NCBI GenBank assembly: GCA_037783415.1
Contig: JAZGTN010000037.1
Location: 7,023,001 to 7,087,000, forward strand
From: Leptasterias polaris
Lineage: Eukaryota; Echinodermata; Asteroidea; Forcipulatida; Asteriidae
Length of the DNA stretch: 64,000 bases
Direction of reading: 5' to 3'
This document shows positions 22,563-33,696 of the stretch, in pieces. A program made the translations under genes and the position numbers. The notes beneath the pieces were generated by a model. It saw only the letters and a program-made list of their open reading frames with translations, ran no database searches and was not told the origin of the DNA. Numbering within the stretch: position 1 is the first letter of the stretch; each line of letters begins with the position of its first letter.

Positions 22563-23433
22563 TTAAAGGGTGTGCATAGCATTGGTATGACTAAAAATAT
22601 AAATGTTCACAAATTTGCACATAACGTAAAAAGTTGGTCATAGTGGGAAACTCCCTTTGAAATATGTTCAAGTGCTTGAAATGAATTAGTGTTTTTGGTC
22701 GTGCAAGTCAAAAACTCAATGTTTGAAAACGTTTAAGGATTTTTACACTTCAATGACCGATTATGAGCTTAAATTTTTAACACGTTTGCTATATCCGAGA
22801 TATGGTTACTGTCTACAAATCCTACATCAGACCCGTTTTAGAATATGCCTCGCCAGTTTGGCATACTTCCATTACTCAATCCCAGTCAAAGAAAATAGAA
22901 TTTATCCAGAAGAGAGCAGTCCAAATAATGCTTGGAAAGAAATACCATTACACTGAAGCTCTTGAATTGACCAAACTACCATCTTTGGCTGATCGCAGAA
23001 ATAACTTACTTCACAACTTTGGGATTAATCTTTTGAAATCGGACCGTCACAGACAGTTGCTTCCACCTTCCAAATCTAGCACTAATTCTAGGGTCTTACG
23101 AAATATGTCTGGTTTAAATTCAATTAAATGCAAAACAGAGAGATACAGGAAATCTACCATTCCACAACTTGCCCAGATGTTGTAATAGTTTTTTTTAATT
23201 AATGGTTTTGTTAATTTTGTACTTTTTACCTTATTGCCCTTTAGGCCTAATATGTGATCTTTTATATTTTTACATGTGCTTATATTTTTACCATTGTTAA
23301 GTGACCCTTTCAGCTACTGCTGCTGGTCATTTTGTTTGTATATACCAATAAAAAAAAAAAATAAAAAATTATGTATTTGTTGGGTCAAATCAAGTGTGGA
23401 TACTGGTCTTTGACAGTGTCACATGTGCTTTAA
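22563..23433. mobile_element. TTAA-type MITE, subfamily B, split by a LINE
   Basis: The left half (22563-22792) opens TTAAAGGG and contains 'aaatataaatgttcacaaat' and 'tttgcacataacgt'. The right half (23368-23433) resumes with 'ttgttgggtcaaatcaagtg' and 'gatactggtctttgacagtg', and closes with CTTTAA. The same two halves are contiguous in the copy at 11.1 kb. The LINE at 22793-23367 sits in between. Confidence 0.7.
22793..23367 (+). pseudogene. 5'-truncated LINE: RT C-terminus with intact end
   Basis: An open frame at 22802-23185 (127 residues) encodes the C-terminal domain of a non-LTR reverse transcriptase. The residues VYKSYIRPVLEYASPVWHTS, then KKIEFIQKRAVQIMLGKKYH, then LTKLPSLADRRNNLLHNF are the usual order in CR1/Jockey-like LINEs. 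The palm and endonuclease domains are absent, so it cannot be active. The 3' UTR ends 'accaataaaaaaaaaaaataaa', a poly(A)-type tail. It is inserted in a TTAA MITE, and its frame is intact over 127 codons. That makes it younger than the frameshifted LINE at 15 kb. Confidence 0.85.
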
Positions 23434-26400
23434 GGTGACTAGAAAGCTTGAGAAAAGAAAAAAAAAACATGCAAGACGGCACACGGGCATGAGGTGGCCA
23501 ACAGCGAACGTGACCATTAAACTCGAGTACAGTCTGTCGTGGTGAAGGACTCCTAACAACCAGCCACCGTTAATATCGATAGAAACCAGGCAGGTCAATT
23601 TCCCTCTCTTTTGAGGACCCTATCGATGGAAGTCACCGGGCAGTAATGGACCTGGCTACGGGGGAGACGGGCTTGATTTCCAGGGCATGGAGGGGCGTCT
23701 CTTCCAGGTCTGCATCATCAAAACAAATGTCACTTCGTACTTTGAATACTGTACTTTGAATGAATAAAATGAGACATTGGGTCGACACGGGGAGGCCTTT
23801 TTATTTCCAGGGGTCCTCATTGTTCTAGCATAGATAAAGTTATTATTTTCTATGGTTGTACAAGGGTGTGCATAAACGGTGATGCCCCACAGGGGATCGA
23901 AAGGAACGCCTGTTGGGAAAAAATAGAATGGGGAAATTAATGCGATATCACATTAAGTCGCGCTCGTAACAAAATGCTTGCTTGTCCGCGCTTGGTTAGA
24001 TATGATATGCTGGTTTGATTGATACGTTTGTTAAATTATTGAAATAAGAAAATAGTTTGACGGATGTTCTCGCACATGGCGCCATTTAACCGATTAGAAC
24101 CATACAACAAAAAGTAAGATATTAGATTGAAAATATTTACAACAATCGAACATTGATTGGATGTTTTAAAGACTAGGTTTGCAGCTTGCATGCATTTGTG
24201 TTTCATTCAAAGTGGAAGGACTAGTTAGTTGTAACATGAGCTAGAAAACGGCGTCAACATTTTGTGGCTAAAATGCAGAAAATAATTTCCTGCAAAATAA
24301 ATATCCTACCAGAATTCACTTAAAGTGGCACTCTGACATGACAACCGCGACAACTGCCCTTAAAAATTGCTGAGTAAACACAGCAAATAAGGAACAAACG
24401 ACAGCTTGGAGTGCCTCTAAAAACAGGTAAATGTGGGTGTCCTTCCCCCCCAACGAATCACTCACACTTGGCGCATCGCCTTCAACGACAGCCACGCTAC
24501 ATCGGGATAGACACATCCCCTGAGTCCAAGGGTCGTCACGTTGCCATAGGAACCCTTATCACAAGGTTCCGGTATGATCTATAATCTTCCCCGCATCCTT
24601 CGAAAAGATATCCTGGACTTGGGGGGGGGGGGGGGGGGGTGTGCTCTTAGATCCATCAATGTACCTTTTCAAGTTGACACTGTTTTCCCTAAGGCATGTT
24701 TTTGTCCCTTTTGGGGGGGGGGGGGGTGATTCTTTGATTAAAGTATCAGATAAAATATTGCTATTTCAATAACTCATAAATAAACACAGGAAAATGTTTT
24801 AAATTATCATAATGTTTCGATGTGCTTAATTCTAATAAAAGAGCTTTAACTATAAGAGTTGATCTATGCTATTTTTGATAGGATCTTCTCTTTCGAGCTG
24901 TAAAATTAATATTAAAAATTGTATAAGGAATGCGGTGCGATTATTTCCCAGCAATTGTGTCCATAATAAAGACAATATCATACGTATTTGAAAAGGGGCT
25001 CACTGGGCCTTTTTTTTGGTAACATCTAAGCCGACAGTCCCCCGGGCGGCGCGATCACCCACCGTGGTGCCCCACCTCTTTGCCCTCACTCACGCTTGAC
25101 GGAAAGCGAAGATCGTACCCTGGAAAAAGGGGCTTCAAGCTACCCCTTATTCTGCCTCGAGCTCACTGCCGGCCTTGCTCATAATATATATTAAAAAAAA
25201 GAGAGTTCCGGCGGATTAAGTACCTGAGTAAAGAAAGGGAGGGAAAAAATCGAAATCGATGGAATGGTTTAGAAAACATTACTTCCAACTAGCTGGTTTC
25301 TGCTGGCGATGCAGAGAAATTGTGAGGCTGGCTTTTCTCAACCTGGGCATATGCACAATGAAAATATCGACGATTGGATTTAGAATCGGAGGGAAAAATA
25401 TATTCAGATTTTAGGTGAGCGGAAGTTTTGGAATCATTAGAGTCAAATTGCACATAAATATAAAAATAAAAACCATTTGGAAGATACATAGATATAATAT
25501 TTGATTGAGAACCAATGTAAACCGATGGTCAGCGCTCAGTCAGTGTTATTCGAGACCTGCCAACAAATCTGCAATTTTTTGTTTTTGTCGTCGTCGATGC
25601 TTTAAACGTATACAGCTGACTCGTGTTGTAACACGGTCGCTGGGACTGGCCAACTTACCTCTTTATAACACGAACGTTGTTATAAAGAGGACAGAAAAAC
25701 ACACAAACATAAAGTAGACATGTGATTCAGGACTTCAGAATGTACTCTTTATAAGCAGACCTCTTTATAACGAGTGTTTACTGTTACATATTAAAACTAC
25801 ATGGTCCCAGAAATGTTGCTCTCGTTTAAAATTACCAAATGAAAATATACGTTAAAAGCGAGGGACACTGCCATAAAAACTGCGCCTCCACAAGGTTAAT
25901 TTTGTTCACGTAAGTAAAATAGAAAATCGATTTATTACTGGGAGTGTATATTGGCGAGTAGGGAGTTACACGGGTGCGCAGCTAGACATTCAAGGGGGAA
26001 CTGGAGGGCGGATCTATAGTTCTCTGGGGATGGGGTGGATGAGGTTTTCGGTGCTCGGGCGCCTCCAAGGATTCAGGGCAATCATACTATTCCACGCTGT
26101 TGCTAGTCTTTATGCAAGACGCTGCTTTTCACCAGCTCATTCTCACGATGCTGAAATGAATGCCGACCACAAAAAAACCAAAAATGAAATGAACGCATTG
26201 CACAGAGACTAGGCTTTCAGAGCTGATCGGTTTCTTTTCGTTACCACTTCTCCCCTTTACTTTTACATCTCTATACCGTTGTTATTTCTACGAGCACACA
26301 CCGCCGTATGTTGTCCGCGCAAAGTGGCTACGCCACCGGCACAGTGTGTTTTGACTTTACCGAGTCAGCGCTGAACCGAGTCGTATAACCAGCAGCAGAG

Positions 26401-26804
26401 ATACAGACATTTCATCCAACATCCAGGTCTCGAGAGAGACAAAATTTATTATTTTGAACAAAAATAAGATGGAACTTGACAAGTACATCGCCACATTGGC
26501 ATTTCTTTGAAGTTTCGCTTCCTCTTTCGTCAGACAAAACGATTTCGCAGAACGACTGCTTTGAACATCAAAATCCAATCGAGTTGATGGTGCTCACATA
26601 ACAACTCAGTTTTATTTGACAATCTGTCATAATATTATCGGCTTTTACCCAACCACGGCTTACGGATCAGGCTTTGGGATTAAGTTAGAGACGTTCATAG
26701 TTTATGCATCTGCTGAAGTACTGCTCAACTCCCCTTGCGTTTGTAGTTGGAGTAATCTGAGCAGGGTTGTGAGTGACTACAGATTGCACACGATTTTTTT
26801 TTTT
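23434..26804. other. Unassigned sequence with poly-G tracts and small palindromes
   Basis: G runs of 19 and 14 lie at 24621-24639 and 24713-24726. A palindrome, CCTCTTTATAACACGAACG against CGTTGTTATAAAGAGG, lies at 25658-25690, and 'cctctttataacgag' returns at 25750. ORFs of 60-73 residues have no domain. No gene was recognised. Confidence 0.4.
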
Positions 26805-26970
26805 ACGCGGGACTTAAACGTCCCATCCTAAGGACACGTCAAAAATGGTTAAGTGTCTTGCTTAAAGACACAAGTGTCAAGACTGGGACCAGAACCCACA
26901 CTCTGCTGATCAGAACATCAGAACTTTAGTACACTGGCCCTAGACTGCTCAGCCACGACACGCCACTGTA
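26805..26970 (-). mobile_element. tRNA-derived SINE, minus-strand partial copy
   Basis: Read on the minus strand it has the head 'ggcgtgtcgtggctgagcag', then 'ctgatcagcagagtgtgggt' with a degenerate B box, then 'cttgacacttgtgtctttaa'. The body ends near 'gggacgtttaagtcccgcgt'. The 3' half is missing. Confidence 0.65.
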
Positions 26971-27759
26971 TTGTGCATGGGAATGTGTAATATCCAAAGC
27001 CTGCAGTTACGCCCAACCCTGGTTTCGAAAATGCATCACTATCATTCACCCCAATGTTGTATCTCAGCTCTAGGAACAAGAGTCACTGAAGAATAAATCA
27101 GTAGTCCCGTGACATCTCGCGAGATTCCAACGCATCTTGGGGATGAAGAAGCGTTTAACGGCAAAATTGAACAACCTGAGTGTTCGCGCGACTGCAGAAG
27201 CAAGCTAGATCTCGCGTGATTGCGTTTAACCGCAAGCTTTTGAAACGAGATTATAATCTGTCTTCGCGGCAGGATGGGTGAAAGTGAGACCCGGGGAGGT
27301 GGGGGGGGGGGGGGGGGGGGGGTCCACGTGGTCAAAATGCAGCAAGCTGAGAACGAAATCCCGTGAGATTCCAACATTGCGAATGAGGGTTCATCCTTGC
27401 CCTATAGGGAGAATTACCCGAATGCAATCATTAGTCACAATCTTCAGATGATGACAACTGCATTATAACTCCGTCCTGTCCTCCATAAACCCCATACTAT
27501 CTGCGTGATAATCGCAAGGTTTTCCCCTTTTCTTGTGTCTAGCATTGAAGAGAATACTTGCACTTCTAATTGAAGTTGATGTAATTTTGTTTTAGTGCAG
27601 GTGCGGTGTGTGAAGAGAATAAGTGCCCGAAAAGATAAATTTAATGTAACTCGCAAGAGAGGACGTTTTCTCTCTCCCCCCCCCCCCCCCTCTCTCTTTT
27701 TCATAGATCGCCACTTCTGAATGCATGGTTTCCTATTTATTCTGTTCCGATCGTCTGCT
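26971..27759. other. Unassigned sequence with poly-G/poly-C tracts
   Basis: There are 22 G at 27301-27322 and 15 C at 27676-27690 within a CT-rich patch. Near 27020-27036 the word 'ccctggtttcgaaaatgcat' looks like one end of the TTTCGAAA MITE family. The phrase 'gagattccaac' occurs twice (27121 and 27365). Proline- or glycine-rich ORFs here are by-products of the homopolymers. Confidence 0.45.
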
Positions 27760-27945
27760 GTGATTGAATGGTTGATTTAGGCCTATGTAATTGAATGGTT
27801 GATTTCTGTAATTGAATCGCTGATGTCCGTGTTGAATGGTTGATTTCTGTGAATGAATTGCTGATGTCCGTGTTGAATGGTTGATTTATGTGTGATTGAA
27901 TGATTGATTTCTGTGATTGAATGATTGATTTCATTTTTGTCAAGT
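27760..27945. repeat. Irregular tandem repeat
   Basis: Units of about 23-35 bp with core 'ttgaatggttgatttctgt' alternate with 'gaatcgctgatgtccgtg'. There are roughly seven cores. Unit length varies, so the array has diverged or has a compound unit. The open frames on the minus strand across it are repeat by-products. Confidence 0.7.
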
Positions 27946-28960
27946 TCCCCAAAGAAAACAAGCGAAGAACACACCTTAGTTTAACGTCCGAGCTTTAACT
28001 TGCAGTAACCATACATTTCCAAAATACATATTAACATTATTTTAGTTTTCTTTTTTTAGTTTAATTGCTTTGCTTAGGTTTCTATCAGGAGTTTAAGAGG
28101 CCCGCCAATCTCATTTTATCAACGTTTTCTTAATCGAACGGTGACATTCTAAGTTTACCGATGGAAAAGTGTAGTTTTATACAAGTCAAAATGCGTCACA
28201 TGTTCAAAACACTTTCGCTGTATAGATAGTGCAGAAACTATCATAGCTGTGACGATATTCCGCCATGTTTACGCAGCGACATTGCAGCCGGTCCGTCGTT
28301 TCCAGACCCATTGGACTGGGTGCAGGCCAGACACTTTACCCACAGCTGCAGCTGTATCTAAATTAATCCAATATAGGTCTATATCACTGCCAAAATGTGC
28401 TGGGGACCCGTCTTTTATTCAAAGTGAATGCAGAGAGCGGGCAACGCTGTCACAGTAATTATACGCAAGGTGCAGGCAGCATTCACATCACGACGTAGTT
28501 GATAAAGCCAACAGCCGTAGCCCAGCCGAAGCCAGAGACGCTCTGTTGGACGCGGCCTTAACACGGGTTCGGTAAGCCATTTGCGAGTCAGGTAGGAAAT
28601 AATGTCTGGTTAATACAATGACTTGCTTATAGTCACATCTTACAGCTTAAAATAATATAAATTCCGCAGATAGAAACGGATGCTATGTCTCGAGGTTTGG
28701 AGCAAGCTTTCGCGTGGTGTATAAGAGACGGCGAAATTGAACACCTATACACAATTGTGAATGAATCTGTATGGCACAATGGTACTAGGGTTTGCTCATC
28801 TGAAGAATGCTATACAAAAGTTTACCCGAACAATCTGATATAGCAACTGTCTGTTTTAAGTCTGAGGGATTCAAATTTAAGCGGTGCGTTACCTTGTGAC
28901 TAAGCGAGTCATTGTGTCAGGCGTTATTCAAATCTAGCTCGCAACTTGGCTTATTAGGAG
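27946..28960. other. Unassigned sequence
   Basis: A 69-residue ORF at 28249-28458 has no domain. No repeat ends were recognised. Confidence 0.35.
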
Positions 28961-28963
28961 CAC

Positions 28964-29130
28964 GACAAAGACCCTCTTTCGAAATCACCCCCCTTGGGCT
29001 TCGGGTGCAGCCTAGGCTCTGTCAGTCTGTTTTGAAGCCTGGCTACCGAAAGATCACTTCTTAAAAATGATCGAAGGAGCCTAAGTCCTGAGCCGAGGCT
29101 TAAAGCCGTAATTGTGCTGAGAAGGGACAT
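28964..29130. mobile_element. TTTCGAAA-type MITE, partial copy
   Basis: The left end reads 'agaccctctttcgaaatcac', followed by 'gggcttcgggtgcagcctag' and 'gagccgaggcttaaagccgt'. The left terminus and interior match the family at 13.2 and 60.5 kb. The right TTTCGAAA end is missing. Confidence 0.5.
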
Positions 29131-30134
29131 ACTGCACAAAGTGATATGTCTGGTACATTGACTCGTAGTTCAACATGTTCTGGACCCAATCATTAATTTG
29201 TTCAGCCGGAATTGTTGCTCAACAAATTTATTTACTATAATAAGCAAACGGTTTACAGGCTAATCACGTGGTTTCCTGGGTGGTTATAAATTAGTGTGCT
29301 GGTCTTTTCTTATATTCAAATATTTACAAAATCAAGTTATCAGGGGCAAGTCATTTTTAAGGGATGTGAATAGTCTAAACTATAACTGTAGTCTTTTCAA
29401 CACGTGTAAATAAGTCTGTGGTTGAGAGAATGGTGACAGCGTAGGACTAGTGTGGCGCCCTTTTTTGCAATGCCATGTAAATATACTTACAGTCCACACA
29501 AGGTCGACCTCAAATTTACATGCAATCACGCAGATCAGTTAAAACCACTGGCTTTGAAACATCTGCCGAACAAGTTGAAATCGTCGAGTATGCGGTGATT
29601 TGCTACATCGCTGAAGGACGAACTTCAAATTCACTCACACGGAATCACCGTGTGCCTGAGTAAGTTTCCTCTATTGCAGGTTGCGGGGAGTGAACGATTA
29701 ATTGCCTTATTCGAGTAAGTCGCTGTGAAAACGAAGGTGAAGTTGTAGTTCGTTACAGCTACTCACCGTGAGCTTACAGTCATCCATGTTGCATGAAGTA
29801 GACATATCACTGATTTCTTTTATACCGACCTAGACAGTGGGTTGCGTGTGTACGTTGAAGTCAGTGGCCGCCATTTTGAAACTCCCCATGGTAGTGCATT
29901 ATCATGTGCCGTGCATGTTTTGATGTAAATTTTCGAAACAATTCAGCCTGTATAACAAATACAAGAACATCATGGGCATGACACTTTAGGAATTATAATA
30001 ATGGAAAAAAAATGATCAAAATCTCTTCCTTACTCACAAAGTAAGGCCTACATCACACTTTGTATGCAATTGTATTGAACGTTGGGTTTTGCGAGTTTTA
30101 AAAAGGCCGCCGTTTTCACGGTCTTGTGCACAAA
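29131..30134. other. Unassigned sequence left of the retrotransposon
   Basis: Small palindromic words occur ('cacacggaatcaccgtgtg' at 29636-29654; 'ctcaccgtgag' at 29762). No gene was recognised. The last bases before the LTR are 'gtcttgtgcacaaa'. Confidence 0.4.
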
Positions 30135-30473
30135 TGTCGGACTCTGTTACACATTTCATATTAATATTATTATAACTCTTTTAGACTAGTCCGACGAAGA
30201 TTTATTATTTAGACAAACACCACATGTGTGAGTGCATGGAGGTAGAATTGAAGACTTCTCCTTATCAGTCGTAAAACAAACGATCGTTAAACCACGTCCT
30301 AGAGTTACTGTTCCCACGGTTTCTCCTGACCACAGCACATTAATTGCCATGTCCGGAATTTCCCCCTCTCGCAAGCTCAGTAGTTTCTTTGTCTTAAATA
30401 GTTTGCCCAAATTTGGTCGTCTTTGCTGACCACGAAGTTATTTTAAAATGTAGTCCACTAGTCTTTTTTTGTG

Positions 30474-30590
30474 ATTGGTTGAAGCTCATTTAGGACATCA
30501 TTGTTTTAAGACTTTGACCAATCAAATAGTTATTTCTGTCCGAGTGCGTGACCAGCCGGGTTTTAAACCCATGTTTCGCTCCTGGCTCCT
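30474..30590 (+). promoter_or_regulatory. Putative LTR promoter region
   Basis: An inverted CCAAT box (ATTGG, 30474-30478), a direct CCAAT box (30518-30522) and a TATA-like TTTTAAA (30561-30567) lie in the usual order upstream of the first 144-bp exon-like copy. A start near 30590 would put that copy at the beginning of the transcript. Motifs are seen; promoter activity is inferred. Confidence 0.35.
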
Positions 30591-30591
30591 C

Positions 30592-30735
30592 AGAAGCGAG
30601 AACGGCCTGAGATGCTAAGTCAGAAAAAGTGTCCCGCTATACACTTTGTCTTGACTTGATTGGAACGCGACGACTTTTCCCTAAAAGTGGTTCCTAAACT
30701 ATTGCATCCCTTTTTCACGTGCTCTGTTGATACAG
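30592..30735 (+). repeat. 144-bp exon-like segment, copy 1, in the 5' LTR
   Basis: It is identical to 31617-31760 except for one base (G at 30605, T at 31630). On its left is a pyrimidine-rich stretch ending in CAG ('ttcgctcctggctcctcag'), a good 3' splice-site shape. On its right is CAG|GTAAGC, a near-consensus 5' splice site. It therefore looks like an exon. The 3' LTR has the same copy at 38495-38638. Confidence 0.85.
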
Positions 30736-31618
30736 GTAAGCTACTTTTCATGTTATTTTCTATGTATAAACTTATTCCTTAATTGTATTTGATTATTGAT
30801 TGATTGATTGTTCAACAAGGTGGTTGAAAACAAACTCAAGATGGATGGAACAGTCCAATATGAGTTTCTAAATAGATTGTTTGAACAATGCTGTTAACTG
30901 TTTTTTGAGATGTATAGGATCACTAAATAATCTTTGTGTAACCTTTCTTATTGCTCACTACGTATACGGAAAAGCTTTAGGAGTTCCGTCCAATTACCGT
31001 TAGATTTTTGTGTTGCTTATATCTTTGATTTAGTTGTATAGCATTTTATTGATTGTAACAATTATACACTCGTATCTATTATTGTCGTTTATCAAGGCGT
31101 TTCATTTCTTGATAGAAATCCATTTAGTTATTGGAATACTTAATTGAAGCATTCTCTGATTCAATCCAAGTTATCAAAACTAAACCGTTTATTGATAGCC
31201 ATGATTCTATACTTTTGTCGAGACTTTCAAACACAAGTACTGCGCCTATAATTCTTGGCTATACTTATTTTGTCCTGAGATAACCTGTTTATAGTATAGC
31301 ATGGTCATGCACATTATTTTCAACTAGTAGATTATACGACTGTTTGCTGTTTGGGATTATAAACAATTGGGATCTTTGACCGGTTGACCACCTATGTTCC
31401 GCACACATACACACAAAGATCTACGTTGAGCGATATCCTTGATATGTTTTATTCAATATTCCTTTTCGAAGCCCAAGTGTTTTCCACATGATTATTATGT
31501 TCCTGAGAGAACATGTTCAAGTCGCCAATTTCATTGAACGAGTGATATTTTGTTTATTATAATTAGTTAGACTCAATTTTCTATGGTTGGTTGTATTTTG
31601 CATAATTGATTGATATAG
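30736..31618 (+). other. Possible LTR intron between the two 144-bp copies
   Basis: The interval starts GTAAGC and ends with 'attgattgatatag', so it has GT...AG borders of 883 bp and branch-point-like TGAT words near the end. It is AT-rich with no ORF. Splicing here would join copy 1 directly to copy 2. The 3' splice site lacks a strong pyrimidine tract, so the call is tentative. Confidence 0.35.
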
Positions 31619-31760
31619 AAGCGAGAACGTCCTGAGATGCTAAGTCAGAAAAAGTGTCCCGCTATACACTTTGTCTTGACTTGATTGGAACGCGACGACT
31701 TTTCCCTAAAAGTGGTTCCTAAACTATTGCATCCCTTTTTCACGTGCTCTGTTGATACAG
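31617..31760 (+). repeat. 144-bp exon-like segment, copy 2, in the 5' LTR
   Basis: It lies 1025 bp from copy 1. The left flank is 'attgattgatat', and on the right the donor GTAAGC is replaced by ATGTACTAGC, so the repeat ends exactly at the splice junction position of copy 1. The 3' LTR counterpart is 39520-39663. Confidence 0.85.
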
Positions 31761-32282
31761 ATGTACTAGCCCCCAGGTCCGCTTTGGTAGATATGACCCG
31801 GTTCATCTCTCCACCTTGCCCCGCTTCTCAACCCCTTTCATCGCCTTTTTCCTGGACCTTGAAGTTGTCATCTTGGAGCCCATCTGAGTGACGTGTACCT
31901 TCCATCCCCAGCCGTAGAAGTGCAGATAAACCCAGCTAAGATCTTTACCAATATCCATGTATTTTCACCGATGTATTTTTGTATATTTTATCAAGTGTTA
32001 GATCGTATTCCATTTGATGATAATAACTTCTAACTGAAGCTATTGTATTTTAACCTACACTTGTATTTATCAAATTCTTTATATTTCAATTGCTTGTTTA
32101 TCATTTACATACTGTTGTTGGCATTATTCGTATGAACCAATAATAATACGGTGATTCCAGTTGGAGAATCAACCCACATATATAGCTGTCCGTTGCGTTT
32201 ATTTACCGAGCAAGTTTCCCTTACACAACATAGAACCGATCGCAGGCTCTAAATTAATAGAGGTAAAAACCTGTGACAAAAT

Positions 32283-32299
32283 TGGAGGCACCACCCGGA
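32283..32299 (+). promoter_or_regulatory. Primer-binding site
   Basis: TGGAGGCACCACCCGGA begins four bases after the 5' LTR. Its reverse complement has the layout of a tRNA 3' end: T-stem strand CCGGG, seven-base acceptor strand TGGTGCC, discriminator T and CCA. The tRNA species is not certain; the discriminator and the GGTGCCT end would fit a tRNA-Thr-like primer. Confidence 0.75.
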
Positions 32300-32619
32300 G
32301 GCTTGCTCAATCCAATTATATTTCCCTCTCGTTGTTCTTATACCGTTTACTTTTTTTGTGCGAATTTACACTTTTGATGTCTTGAGGGAAGTTCTAAAAA
32401 CCTTTAATGGAAGCACTTTTTATTTTGATTCTCCTTTTCACTTTGTACCATTGTTATTGATGCCATAATTTTGCTAACACCTTTTGATATTGTTGCTTGT
32501 TGTAGTTAACCAAAGTATTTTTTCCCACAACTGTTAACAACATAACTTGTTGTTATTCTGTTGAATTGCGTTAATACCGCCTTATATTTTGTAATTATAA
32601 TTGTATCAACACGAGCACG
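32300..32619 (+). other. Retrotransposon 5' leader
   Basis: This is the AT-rich untranslated leader between primer-binding site and gag. No ORF of note. It probably contains packaging sequences, which cannot be recognised by eye. Confidence 0.6.
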
Positions 32620-33696
32620 ATGGAATTTACCGATGCCCTTAAGGAATTTTTGGAAGCGCAAGATAAATCGTTAGACGATTTAAAGGAGTCCCTAGGCATA
32701 GTTCCAGTCCCCAATGTAGTAGTTGAAGATGCTGACAAACCCAAGGCTGTTGTGATTGACAAAACCAATCTCAGTAATAGAGCGTATCGTAGGCTGAGGT
32801 TGTTCTCAGGGCGTACCCCTACTCCGGCTGGTGAGCTAGATTTTGAAAATTGGAGACGTCTTGCGAGACAGCTTATCAAGGATGACAGCATCTCCGACGG
32901 TGAGAAAAGAAGCAGGGTCACAGAATCCCTGGTTCCCCCGGCTTTAGACATCGTCTGGGCTGTAGGAGAAGGTGCATCGGCAAGCGAATATCTGGACTGC
33001 CTCTCCAAAGCATACGGGTCGACGGCTGATGGAGACGAACTGCTGACGGTGTTCCGGTGCGAGTATCAGAAGGATGGGGAGAAGGCGTCCGAATACTTGT
33101 TAAGACTCCACACAATACTCACCCGGGTCGTTGAGAAAGGCGGCGCTGAGCCGACGGACAGTCCAAAACTCCTGTGCAGCCAATTTCAGCGAGGCTGCCT
33201 CTACAATGACCCTCTCCTTCATACCCTGCAGCTCCAAGCTAAGAAGATGAACCCGCCCAGTGTCCTAGAATTGTTGAGAGAGGTGAGGGTGGCGGAGTCG
33301 CATCTGGAGGAGAAGATGGGCCGGAAGGCGGCACACCACTCCCCGCCTAAGAAGGTCTCCGTCTTGGAGCAGACAGTACTCACACCCCCGACAAAGATGA
33401 CCGCCCCTAATTCCAGAAGTGAGGTGGAAGAGTTAAGAGAGGCCGTCGACCGCCTCCACCGAAGATTGGACGGACTCTTCAAGTCCCCACCAAATGGTCA
33501 GCGAGGCAACTCTTACCCTGGGAAGCAGAGGAACACCCACACCCGGTCTTTCTTCTGCTATAATTGTGGAGAGGATGGCCACCGCATGGACATGTGCAAG
33601 TCTCCCAAGAATCCGGCTCTTGTACAACAAAAGATGATGGCCCGTCTAGCTATAAATAAGCCTCAGAGTTCGGGAAACGACAGTGGACAGCAGTAA
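32620..33696 (+). CDS. gag: Gag polyprotein (capsid and CCHC nucleocapsid)
   Basis: Gag forms the cytoplasmic virus-like particle and binds the element's RNA. The 358-residue protein starts at an ATG with A at -3 and G at +4, a good context. Residues about 75-235 form a helix-rich capsid-like region: WRRLARQLIKDD, KRSRVTESLVPPALDIVWAV, SEYLLRLHTILTRVV and LELLREVRVAESH. Its pattern reminds me of PNMA-type retroviral-like capsids, an impression from memory. A basic, proline-containing linker follows. At residues 313-326 lies one CCHC zinc knuckle, CYNCGEDGHRMDMC, for nucleic-acid binding. The stop at 33694-33696 lies just after a frameshift signal, so most ribosomes should stop here and make Gag alone. 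No break is visible. Confidence 0.95.
   Translation: MEFTDALKEFLEAQDKSLDDLKESLGIVPVPNVVVEDADKPKAVVIDKTNLSNRAYRRLRLFSGRTPTPAGELDFENWRRLARQLIKDDSISDGEKRSRVTESLVPPALDIVWAVGEGASASEYLDCLSKAYGSTADGDELLTVFRCEYQKDGEKASEYLLRLHTILTRVVEKGGAEPTDSPKLLCSQFQRGCLYNDPLLHTLQLQAKKMNPPSVLELLREVRVAESHLEEKMGRKAAHHSPPKKVSVLEQTVLTPPTKMTAPNSRSEVEELREAVDRLHRRLDGLFKSPPNGQRGNSYPGKQRNTHTRSFFCYNCGEDGHRMDMCKSPKNPALVQQKMMARLAINKPQSSGNDSGQQ

Larger units (their letters stand above)
30135..32278 (+). repeat. 5' LTR (2144 bp)
   Basis: It begins TGTCGGACTCTG and ends CTGTGACA, so it has TG...CA termini. It matches 38038-40181 without a difference that I could find. The length is large for a Ty3/gypsy LTR. Short ORFs inside (30186-30410, 30232-30429, 31685-31891) are duplicated exactly in the other LTR and lack protein features; the last begins with TTG. 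It contains the promoter region, a duplicated 144-bp segment and a possible intron, annotated separately. Confidence 0.97.

Noticed and set aside
27042..27377. 111-residue ORF with a polyproline run
   Set aside because: The prolines come from the 22-G tract at 27301 read on the minus strand. The rest has no domain.
30186..30429. Opposite-strand ORFs of 74 and 65 residues in the LTR
   Set aside because: They overlap each other on opposite strands in regulatory DNA and are repeated exactly in the other LTR. I see no coding signal.
31685..31891. 68-residue ORF in the LTR (repeated at 39588)
   Set aside because: It begins with TTG, not ATG, lies in LTR DNA and has no domain. It is duplicated only because the LTR is.
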